Of a stretch of 10,240 bases of DNA, positions 1 through 5,053 are shown in pieces. Each line of letters begins with the position of its first letter. The first letter of the stretch is position 1. Under the pieces are notes generated by a model. The model had not been told where the DNA came from, searched no databases, and saw nothing but the letters and a program-made list of their open reading frames with translations. The position numbers and the translations under genes were made by a program. Source of the DNA: Pseudomonadota bacterium (GTDB taxonomy: Bacteria; Pseudomonadota; Alphaproteobacteria; Caulobacterales; Caulobacteraceae); NCBI GenBank assembly GCA_023428785.1, contig JAEYWU010000099.1:1-10240 (forward strand), in the 5' to 3' direction.

Positions 1-275
1 GACCAGAACCCCGCCGGGCGCCTCCATTGGCTTGGAGGCCAGTCGCCTGGACCACGCCGGACGTCGTCGCCGCAAGGCCAGTCAGCATGTCAACCAGCGC
101 GAGGGCCATAGTCCGTCGCTTGCGTCCAAGCTTTCCCGCTCGACCGATCCCCGCCGCCGCTTCGGTGTCTGGATCCGAGACGCCTCTCCTGCGGTGGAGA
201 CCCGTGAAGGATAGGGCTGGGGCCAGGCGGCGGGGACGAAGGTTCGCGAGATTCTTTTTCGCGCACCCGTTCAAC

Positions 276-314
276 TCGTCATCCTCGGGCAAGGCGAAGC
301 CGCGACCCGAGGAT
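276..314. repeat. Palindromic REP-like element, copy 1
   Basis: Inverted repeat with perfect 9-bp arms ATCCTCGGG (281-289) and CCCGAGGAT (306-314) around a 16-nt loop that itself contains GGC-GAA-GCC. The outer block CTCGTCATCCTCGGGC (275-290) matches, apart from one base, the reverse complement of the flank and arm of copy 2, so copies 1 and 2 lie in opposite orientation. Such palindromes are dispersed in intergenic DNA of many alphaproteobacteria. The role here is unknown. Confidence 0.7.
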
Positions 315-360
315 CGGACTTTGGGTTGAGAGGCCTGACCGGCCAAGGCTGAGCGACGGA

Positions 361-395
361 TGGTCCACCCTCGGGTCAAGCCCGAGGGTGACGAG
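361..395. repeat. Palindromic REP-like element, copy 2
   Basis: Perfect 10-bp stem CACCCTCGGG (366-375) and CCCGAGGGTG (381-390) with a 5-nt loop TCAAG, followed by ACGAG. Translated on the plus strand it gives the phrase HPRVKPEGDE, which is typical of repeat-derived false N-termini rather than of protein. It lies upstream of the antiporter gene and is the reason an apparent reading frame opens at 360. Confidence 0.75.
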
Positions 396-421
396 AGAAG
401 AAAACGGAAAGACCAGCCAGA

Positions 422-451
422 CTCCCGCTTCGACGCGGGGCCGCGGGACGA
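422..451. repeat. Palindromic REP-like element, copy 3 (divergent)
   Basis: A third palindrome in the same orientation as copy 2: TCCCGC (423-428) pairs with GCGGGA (443-448), and an alternative pairing CCCGC (424-428) with GCGGG (435-439) is also possible. It is followed by CGATGACGG, which resembles the flank of copies 1 and 2. The arms differ in sequence from the other two, so membership in the same family is an inference. Confidence 0.5.
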
Positions 452-506
452 TGACGGCGCGCGGATAAACCTTATATGTACGCCATCAGGCACACGGGGA
501 TGCGGC

Positions 507-2363
507 ATGGCCGAGGGCGCGACGGGACTGGGACTGGGCCATATGGCCGCGCTGCTGGCGGCGGGCGTGGTGGCGGTGCCGGTGTTCCGCAAGCTGCAGC
601 TGGGATCGGTGCTGGGGTACCTGGCCGCGGGCCTGGCGATCGGGCCGTTCGGCCTGGGCCTGTTCCAGGAGCCCGAGGTCATCCTTCACGTCGCCGAGTT
701 CGGCGTGGTCATCTTCCTGTTCATCATCGGCCTGGAGATGCGGCCGAGGCGCTTGTGGAATCTCAGGCGCGAGATTTTCGGGCTCGGCGCCGCGCAGGTG
801 ATGGCTGCGGGGCTTCTGCTGACCCTGACCGGCATGGCGGCGGGATTATCGATCCCGGTGGCCTTCATCGTGGCGATGGGCTTTGTCCTGTCGTCGACGG
901 CGGTGATCATGCAGATGCTCGACGAGCGCAACGAGATCGCCACACCGGCCGGGCAGAGGGCGGTCTCGATCCTGCTGCTCGAGGACCTGGCCATCGTGCC
1001 GCTGCTGGCGATCGTGGCCGTCATCGCCTCGGCGACCGGCGTGGCGACCGAGGCGGCGCCGCCCCTGTGGCAGACCGTGGGACTGGCGATCGGCGCCCTG
1101 GCCATCGTCTTCTTCGCCGGCCGGTATCTGATGAACCCGGTGTTCGGCTTCCTGGCCCGTTGGGGCGGACGTGAAGTCATGACGGCGGCGGCGCTGCTGG
1201 TCGTGGTCGGGGCGGCCCTGTTGATGGACATGGGCGGGCTGTCGATGGCCATGGGCGCCTTCCTGGCGGGGGTGCTGCTGTCGGAATCGACCTTCCGGCA
1301 CCAGCTGGAGGCCGATGTCGAGCCGTTCCGAGCCATCCTTCTGGGGCTGTTCTTCCTGAGCGTCGGCATGTCGCTCGACATGAGCGTGGTGCTGGTCGAC
1401 TGGCGGCTGGTGATCGGCGGGGTGATCGCCTTCATGGCGGTGAAGGCGGTGGCCATCTATGCGGTGGCGCGGTTGTTCGTCGCACGTGACCACGAGGCGA
1501 TCGAGCGGGCCGTCCTGTTCGCGCAGGGCGGCGAGTTCGCCTTCGTCCTGTACGGCGCTGCCCTGATGTCAGGCGTATTCGACGCGCGGGTCTCGGCCGC
1601 GGCGACGGCGGTGGTGATCCTGTCGATGGCCCTGACACCCCTGACGACCCTGGCGGCGCGCCGGTTTCTGCCGCGTCAGGAGCTGTCGCCGGACGACGCC
1701 GAGGGCGTCGATCGCGCGGCCAATCTGCGTGAACGGGTACTGATCATCGGCTTCGGACGGTTCGGGCAGGTCGTGTCCCAGCCGCTGCTGGCGCGCGACG
1801 TGGACGTGTCGATCATCGACAACGACGTGGAGATGATCCAGGCGGCCGGCAACTTCGGCTTCAAGGTCTATTACGGCGACGGGGCGCGGCTGGACGTGCT
1901 GCATGCGTCGGGCGCCGGAGAGGCGGAGACCATCGTGGTCGCGGTCGAAAAGCCCGAGGTGGCCGACCGCATCGTCGAACTGGTGAAGTCGGAGTTTCCC
2001 CTGACCAAGCTGTTCGTGCGCGCCTTCGATCGGGGGCACTCGCTGAGGCTGGTTCAGGCCGGCGTCGAGTATCAACTGCGCGAGACCTTCGAGAGCGCCC
2101 TGGCCTTCTCGCATCAGGTCCTGATCGACCTGGGCTTCTCCCACGACGAGGCGGCCGAGACCATCGCCGATGTCCGCCGACGCGATGACGAGCGATTCGA
2201 CCTGCAGGTGGCCGAGGGCGATGTGAAGGCCGGGCGCCATCTGATGCGCGGAAATCTGGCTACGCCGCAGCCCCAGCCCTACGTCAAGCCGCGCCGCGAA
2301 GGTCAGGCCCTGAACGAGGAGGCTGCCGAGGTTCTGGAAGACGAGGAACGGGTCGGCTCCTGA
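507..2363 (+). CDS. Kef-type monovalent cation:proton antiporter (CPA2 family) with KTN/RCK domain
   Basis: Inner-membrane antiporter expected to exchange K+ (or Na+) for protons. The 618-residue product has about 12 hydrophobic segments over residues 10-385, followed by a soluble Rossmann domain from about 410. Visible CPA2/Kef motifs are FLFIIGLEM (70-78), an acidic pair E159-D160 in a membrane helix, GLFFLSVGMSLD (280-291) and QGGEFAFVL (340-348). HQLEADVEP (from H265) matches the loop that in E. coli KefB/KefC contacts the regulatory domain. GFGRFGQ (415-421) is the dinucleotide-binding turn of a TrkA-N/KTN domain, and RETFESAL (525-532) follows, as in Kef proteins. The frame is open from 360, but its first 49 codons translate palindromic repeats. 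I choose ATG 507, which has GGGGA at 496-500 and directly precedes the first hydrophobic segment. Glutathione control is plausible from the family but not shown. No KefF/KefG-like partner gene is present in the window. Confidence 0.92.
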   Translation: MAEGATGLGLGHMAALLAAGVVAVPVFRKLQLGSVLGYLAAGLAIGPFGLGLFQEPEVILHVAEFGVVIFLFIIGLEMRPRRLWNLRREIFGLGAAQVMAAGLLLTLTGMAAGLSIPVAFIVAMGFVLSSTAVIMQMLDERNEIATPAGQRAVSILLLEDLAIVPLLAIVAVIASATGVATEAAPPLWQTVGLAIGALAIVFFAGRYLMNPVFGFLARWGGREVMTAAALLVVVGAALLMDMGGLSMAMGAFLAGVLLSESTFRHQLEADVEPFRAILLGLFFLSVGMSLDMSVVLVDWRLVIGGVIAFMAVKAVAIYAVARLFVARDHEAIERAVLFAQGGEFAFVLYGAALMSGVFDARVSAAATAVVILSMALTPLTTLAARRFLPRQELSPDDAEGVDRAANLRERVLIIGFGRFGQVVSQPLLARDVDVSIIDNDVEMIQAAGNFGFKVYYGDGARLDVLHASGAGEAETIVVAVEKPEVADRIVELVKSEFPLTKLFVRAFDRGHSLRLVQAGVEYQLRETFESALAFSHQVLIDLGFSHDEAAETIADVRRRDDERFDLQVAEGDVKAGRHLMRGNLATPQPQPYVKPRREGQALNEEAAEVLEDEERVGS

Positions 2364-2407
2364 GATCGTCTTGTTTGAATACGTTTTTTACCGGGGGTGA
2401 GCGCTCG

Positions 2408-2467
2408 GTGACGCGGTTGGGGCTGGCCAAGGCGATGATTCTCCGCCACGGCTGGTCCTCGAAGTAG
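2408..2467 (+). other. Possible short leader ORF (19 codons) ahead of the HTH gene
   Basis: In the 118-base gap between the antiporter and the regulator, a GTG at 2408 opens a 19-codon frame (MTRLGLAKAMILRHGWSSK) ending at TAG 2465-2467, only 14 bases before the regulator's proposed ATG. A purine-rich stretch GGGGGTGAG (2393-2401) precedes it. It could be a translated leader, a decayed remnant, or chance. No clear terminator for the antiporter gene is visible in the gap. Support is weak. Confidence 0.2.
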
Positions 2468-2481
2468 AAGTGGTTACCCGT

Positions 2482-3024
2482 ATGCCGGTGGGCATGAACC
2501 TTGAAGACAACCGGCCGATCAGCCGGCTGTCTGAGATCGACCGCCGGATCCTGAGGCTGGTCGCCCAGGGACGCTCCTCCAAGGAGATTGGCCAGGAGTT
2601 GGGCCGATCGCCGCTCACCATCGACAGCCGGCTGAAGGAAGTCTGCGTCCGGCTGGGCGCCGAAAATCGCGTCCAGGCGGCCACGATGCTGCTCGTCGAA
2701 GAGGGCGCGGCGCCCCCCCAAGATTTAGGGGGGCCCCAAAGACGGGGGATTGCGGAAGACGCGGGCCAGGCGCGTGGTCTCGCGGAGGAAGGCGCAGCTA
2801 TTGTCCCCGCGCCTCAGTCGTCGGTGCGATCCAGCGCACTTCCGGAGAAAACCGGACCGGCGTCGGGAGGCGGGACAGCGGTTCCTGCCGGTCAACGATC
2901 CCTGCTCGGGATCGCCCGAGCAGTTCTGCTGGTCCTGGTGGCCCTGGCCTGTGCGGCCTTCTTCCTGGCCAGCGCCATGGAGGCGCTCCAGGGGGTTTTT
3001 CACGCTGCGGTGGGCGCCGACTAG
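2482..3024 (+). CDS. LuxR-type HTH protein with C-terminal membrane segment
   Basis: Probable membrane-attached DNA-binding regulator, 180 residues from ATG 2482. Residues 16-71 form a LuxR/FixJ-type helix-turn-helix: ID-RILRLVAQG, then SSKEIGQELG, then the recognition helix PLTIDSRLKEV and a final LGAENRVQAATMLL. This matches the family pattern (LVAxGxSxKEIAxxLxxSxxTVxxHL), with S-R replacing the usual H-x. Residues 72-140 are a Pro/Gly/Ala/Gln-rich linker with no fold I recognise. Residues 145-164 are one strong hydrophobic helix (VLLVLVALACAAFFLA), followed by a short tail. There is no receiver or ligand-sensing domain, so the trigger is unknown. The start is uncertain: GTG 2470 and ATG 2494 are in frame and none has a strong ribosome-binding site. 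The small-protein gene follows after 23 bases and is probably cotranscribed. HTH-plus-TM proteins of this size occur in alphaproteobacteria. Confidence 0.75.
   Translation: MPVGMNLEDNRPISRLSEIDRRILRLVAQGRSSKEIGQELGRSPLTIDSRLKEVCVRLGAENRVQAATMLLVEEGAAPPQDLGGPQRRGIAEDAGQARGLAEEGAAIVPAPQSSVRSSALPEKTGPASGGGTAVPAGQRSLLGIARAVLLVLVALACAAFFLASAMEALQGVFHAAVGAD
2713..2733. repeat. C6/G6 hairpin inside the HTH gene
   Basis: A homopolymeric inverted repeat, six C then AAGATTTA then six G, lies in the linker-coding part of the HTH gene. The C run is actually seven long (2713-2719) and the G run six (2728-2733). It encodes PPQDLGG. Long C and G tracts are slippage-prone, so this is also a place where the reading frame could vary between strains. 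Confidence 0.5.
2896..2922. repeat. Two overlapping, mutually exclusive hairpins within the HTH gene
   Basis: CGATCCC (2896-2902) can pair with GGGATCG (2908-2914) over a 5-nt loop, and TGCTCGGG (2903-2910) can pair with CCCGAGCA (2915-2922) over a 4-nt loop. The two stems share bases, so only one can form at a time. They lie just before the codons of the membrane helix. No function is known, and GC-rich coding DNA produces such pairs by chance. Confidence 0.4.
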
Positions 3025-3041
3025 ACCCTCCGCATGAGGGT
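3025..3041 (+). promoter_or_regulatory. Hairpin enclosing the ribosome-binding site of the 71-aa gene
   Basis: Immediately after the HTH gene's stop codon, ACCCTC (3025-3030) and GAGGGT (3036-3041) form a perfect 6-bp stem with loop CGCAT. The 3' arm contains GAGGG, the only Shine-Dalgarno candidate for ATG 3048 (7-base spacing). If the stem forms, the site is masked. Ribosomes finishing the HTH gene could open it, which would couple translation of the two genes. Confidence 0.45.
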
Positions 3042-3047
3042 AACGAG

Positions 3048-3263
3048 ATGGCGGCCTGCCTGAACACTTCCATCGACGCTGCGCTGGCCTATGCGCGCGC
3101 TGTCGTCGGTCACGCCGGAGCTGCGCGCCTGTTGCGCGCCGCCGCTTTCGCCGAGAGTATTTATGACGACCGCGAGCTGGGGCCCCAGATCGCCACCGCG
3201 TTGCTGAACGCCGTGGACAGCCGCGTCATGGCGCCGCCGTCGGCGGTTGACCGGATGATGTGA
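3048..3263 (+). CDS. Small protein of unknown function, paralogue A (71 aa)
   Basis: I do not recognise this family. The product is a 71-residue, alanine-rich, probably all-helical soluble protein with no signal peptide or membrane segment. Residues from T6 (TSIDAAL, VGH, AARLLRAAAF, SIYDD, PQIA, LLNA) align without gaps to the product of the gene at 3370, with 27 identities over 49 positions. That shared pattern is the main evidence that both are real genes. It differs from the paralogue in an extra C-terminal stretch (VDSRVMAPPSAVDRMM). It starts 23 bases after the HTH gene, with GAGGG 7 bases upstream of ATG, and probably shares its transcript. Third codon positions are mostly G/C, like the neighbours. 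A role as partner or effector of the HTH protein is suggested only by position. Confidence 0.62.
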   Translation: MAACLNTSIDAALAYARAVVGHAGAARLLRAAAFAESIYDDRELGPQIATALLNAVDSRVMAPPSAVDRMM

Positions 3264-3369
3264 CACTACCTGTGGTTCGAGCCTCCCCAAAATGGGGCAG
3301 AGCGTCGTCCGCGCTCTAATTGTGACGCTATAGTGACATCCGACAGTAAGAGAGTCGGGAGGTCTCCCC
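3264..3369 (+). promoter_or_regulatory. Structured intergenic region between the two small-protein genes
   Basis: This 106-base gap contains several short signals. CCCC-AAAAT-GGGG (3285-3297) and AGAGCG (3299-3304) with CGCTCT (3312-3317) are two adjacent stems, the second followed by TAATT, which could act as a weak terminator or attenuator. GTGAC at 3322-3326 and again at 3333-3337 is a direct repeat spaced 11 bases, one helical turn, within TGTGACGCTATAGTGACA. TGTGACACTA at 3260-3269 is a near copy. TATAGT (3329-3334) or CAGTAA (3344-3349, with TTGTGA 3320-3325 upstream at 17-bp spacing) are -10 candidates. The region looks like a promoter or operator for the second small gene, but no known regulator's consensus is recognised. 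Confidence 0.4.
3357..3368 (+). promoter_or_regulatory. Ribosome-binding site of the 62-aa gene inside an inverted repeat
   Basis: GGGAGG (3357-3362), 7 bases before ATG 3370, is a strong Shine-Dalgarno. It overlaps the interrupted palindrome GGGAGGTCTCCC, in which GGGA pairs with TCCC over a 4-base loop. The stem is short (4 bp, or 5 bp with an unfavourable 2-base loop), so masking would be weak. It parallels the arrangement before paralogue A. Confidence 0.35.
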
Positions 3370-3558
3370 ATGTCACGTGGACCCACCACATCGGTGGATG
3401 CAGCGCTGGATCAAGCCATTTCAATGGTCGGCCACAAACGCGCGGCGTCCATCCTCAGGGCCGCAACCTTTTCTGATAGTATCGACGACAGTCGGCCGAT
3501 CCGGCCACAGTTGGCCAAGGAAATCCTGAACGCCACCGAGCGGGCCCGGAAAGACTAG
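3370..3558 (+). CDS. Small protein of unknown function, paralogue B (62 aa)
   Basis: I do not recognise this family. The 62-residue product is basic, soluble and predicted mostly helical, and is the paralogue of the 71-residue protein encoded just upstream. Conserved positions are TSxDAAL, VGH, AA-xLRAAxF, SIxD, PQxA and LNA. Here the N-terminus is MSRGPT and the C-terminus ends in charged TERARKD. ATG 3370 is chosen because GGGAGG lies 7 bases upstream and the homology begins at residue 7. Third-position G/C is about 68%, visibly lower than in adjacent housekeeping genes. The gene ends one base before the convergent xerD stop, so no terminator fits between them. Either small protein may be a DNA- or protein-binding accessory; nothing in the sequence decides this. 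Confidence 0.65.
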   Translation: MSRGPTTSVDAALDQAISMVGHKRAASILRAATFSDSIDDSRPIRPQLAKEILNATERARKD

Positions 3559-3559
3559 G

Positions 3560-4450
3560 TCAGTCCTGGCCGGATGAGCGCCGGCCGAGCGGATGATGGC
3601 GGGCGACGACCTTGCCGAGCTGGTCGCCCGCGACATGGGTGTAGATCTGGGTGGTGGCGATGTCGGCATGGCCGAGGAGGGTCTGAAGCACGCGCAGGTC
3701 CACGCCGCCTTCCAGGAGATGGGTCGCGAAGGCATGCCTGAGGACGTGCGGGCTGACGCCCTTGGGATCGAGCCCCGCCTTGAGGGCGGCGGCGCGCAGC
3801 AGCTGATCGAAGCGTCGCGGCGTCAGATGTCCGCTCTTGCCGCTGGACGGGAACAGCCAGGCTGAGCCGGGCGGACGCCGCAGCGGAAGCCAGGCCTGGA
3901 TGGCCGCGCGGGCCGGACCGTTTAGAGGCGCCAGCCGTTCCTTGCCCCCCTTGCCGCGCACCGTCAGATAGGCCGGGTCGCGGGCCACGGCCTCGAGTTT
4001 CAGCCCCAGAAGCTCGGAGACCCGCATGCCCGAGGCGTAGGCCAGCTCGATCAGGCAGACGAGTCGGGCCGCGCCGCCGGCATCAGAATCTTGGGCGGCG
4101 ACAAGCAGGCGGCCGACCGCCTCGCGGTCGAGCGTGCGCGGCAGGACGCGGCCGGCCCGCGGCGCCGCCAGCCGGCGGGAGGGATCATCGGCCCGCCAGC
4201 CCTCCTGCATGGCGAAACGATAGAACTGGCGAACCGAAGACCGCTTGCGCGCCGCCGTCGCCGGCGACAGTCCGCGCCGGGACAGGTCGGCGTACCAGGC
4301 CTCGATGGCGGCCTCGTCCGCGCCGACCAGACCACCGTCGAGGCGGGCCTCGGCGTCCGTCAGATCGCGCTCATAGGCCGACAGGGTGTGGGGCGAGGCG
4401 TCGCGCTCGACGGCCATCATCTCCAGAAAGGCCTCGATGCGGGCGCTCAT
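3560..4450 (-). CDS. xerD: Tyrosine recombinase XerD
   Basis: Site-specific recombinase that, with XerC and FtsK, resolves chromosome dimers at dif. The product is 296 residues, the normal length. The N-terminal SAM-like core-binding domain spans about 1-90 (FLEMMAVERDASPHTLSAY at 8-26). The catalytic domain spans about 100-290, with the full active site at the expected spacing: R143 (GMRVSELLGL), K167 (GKGGKER), H235 and R238 (HVLRH), H261 (GHADIATTQIY) and the nucleophile Y270. The frame stays open far upstream to 5032, but that part is antisense to aroK. ATG 4450 gives the conserved N-terminus, preceded on its strand by GGGG. XerD rather than XerC is inferred from the divergent aroK-aroB neighbourhood, which recurs in alphaproteobacteria. 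It converges on the 62-aa gene with a single base between stops. Confidence 0.94.
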   Translation of the reverse strand: MSARIEAFLEMMAVERDASPHTLSAYERDLTDAEARLDGGLVGADEAAIEAWYADLSRRGLSPATAARKRSSVRQFYRFAMQEGWRADDPSRRLAAPRAGRVLPRTLDREAVGRLLVAAQDSDAGGAARLVCLIELAYASGMRVSELLGLKLEAVARDPAYLTVRGKGGKERLAPLNGPARAAIQAWLPLRRPPGSAWLFPSSGKSGHLTPRRFDQLLRAAALKAGLDPKGVSPHVLRHAFATHLLEGGVDLRVLQTLLGHADIATTQIYTHVAGDQLGKVVARHHPLGRRSSGQD

Positions 4451-4504
4451 GCCCCAGCTTCGCTGGCGACGCGGGCCGCGCCTCGTGTAAAGCCGTACAG
4501 ACAC
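4451..4504. promoter_or_regulatory. Divergent control region between xerD and aroK
   Basis: Only 54 bases separate the two divergent start codons, so promoters for both must sit here or reach into the coding ends. It contains the short hairpin CCAGC-TTC-GCTGG (4453-4465). CTCGTGTAA (4482-4490) ends 14 bases before the aroK start; the same nine bases recur at 7692-7700 ahead of the pseudouridine synthase gene. No clear -35/-10 pair is recognised. Confidence 0.35.
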
Positions 4505-5053
4505 ATGACCGAAGCTTCCGACATCAAGAGCCGCACTATAGCCCTGGTCGGGCTGATGGGGGTTGGGAAATCCTCCGTCGGCCGACGCCTGGCCGGCCAG
4601 CTGGAGATGCCGTTCTTCGACGCGGACACCGAGATCGAAAAGGCGGCGGGACGATCGGTCTCGGAGATATTCGCTGAGCTGGGCGAGGCCGAGTTCCGCG
4701 CGGGGGAACACCGGGTCATCAAGCGCATCCTGGAAGGGCCCCCGGCGGTGTTGGCGACGGGCGGCGGAGCCTTCATGCACGACGGGACGCGCGAACTGCT
4801 CAAGGCGTCTGCGGTGACGGTCTGGCTCAAGGCGGAGCTGGCGGTGCTGGCCGAGCGGGCGACGCGGCGTGACACCCGTCCGCTGTTGCGCGGCAAGGAT
4901 CCGGTGCAGGTTCTGAGCGGGCTCGCGGAGGTCCGCTATCCGGTCTATGCCCTCGCCGATGTTCACGTCATGACGGGGGAGGGGGCGCACCGGGACTCGG
5001 TCCGGGCGGTGCTCTCGGCCCTCGAGGCCCATTGCGCCGGGAGTGCGACTTGA
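4505..5053 (+). CDS. aroK: Shikimate kinase
   Basis: Phosphorylates the 3-hydroxyl of shikimate with ATP, the fifth step of the shikimate pathway, in the cytoplasm. The product is 182 residues, usual for the family. Key residues are present: P-loop GLMGVGKSS (16-24), shikimate/Mg-binding DADTE (D39 and D41), EFR (63-65, shikimate-binding Arg65), the GGG turn (86-88) and the lid arginine in RPLL (R125). ATG 4505 starts the protein 11 residues before the first beta strand, as expected. The longer open frame from 4091 is antisense to xerD and is discarded. No strong Shine-Dalgarno is seen. Its TGA overlaps the TTG start of aroB, indicating a translationally coupled operon. Confidence 0.96.
   Translation: MTEASDIKSRTIALVGLMGVGKSSVGRRLAGQLEMPFFDADTEIEKAAGRSVSEIFAELGEAEFRAGEHRVIKRILEGPPAVLATGGGAFMHDGTRELLKASAVTVWLKAELAVLAERATRRDTRPLLRGKDPVQVLSGLAEVRYPVYALADVHVMTGEGAHRDSVRAVLSALEAHCAGSAT

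Larger units (their letters stand above)
1..506. other. Left-edge intergenic region without a defensible gene
   Basis: No reading frame here shows convincing protein character. A rough look at A/T by codon phase over the first 150 bases does not single out one frame. Two weak possibilities exist. One is the C-terminal end of a plus-strand gene entering from the left and stopping at TAG 212-214. The other is a minus-strand gene starting at ATG 109-107 and leaving the window; its first residues (MALALVDMLTG) are hydrophobic and could begin a signal peptide, but no good ribosome-binding site precedes it. The right half, 275-450, is occupied by palindromic repeats listed separately. A promoter for the downstream antiporter should lie in 450-495. 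The A/T-rich TTATATGT at 472-479 is the only -10-like stretch I see, with no convincing -35 partner. Confidence 0.5.

Noticed and set aside
27..329. Plus-strand 100-codon frame at the left edge
   Set aside because: It starts with TTG, has no ribosome-binding site, and its C-terminal third translates a palindromic repeat.
686..2240. Several minus-strand open frames of 150-256 codons within the antiporter gene
   Set aside because: The plus-strand product has clear membrane and Rossmann motifs; the antisense translations are Ser/Arg/His-rich with no recognisable domain.
2284..2721. Minus-strand 145-codon frame across the antiporter end and HTH gene
   Set aside because: It contradicts the well-supported HTH motif on the plus strand and has no domain of its own.
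3285..3317. Rho-independent terminator between the small genes
   Set aside because: The stems are short (4 and 6 bp) and no U-tract follows, so it is described as a structured region and not called a terminator.
4091..4504. Upstream extension of aroK
   Set aside because: It lies antisense to xerD and shows no kinase-like sequence; the conserved protein begins at 4505.
4451..5032. Upstream extension of xerD
   Set aside because: This part is antisense to aroK, and XerD homology begins only at the ATG at 4450.
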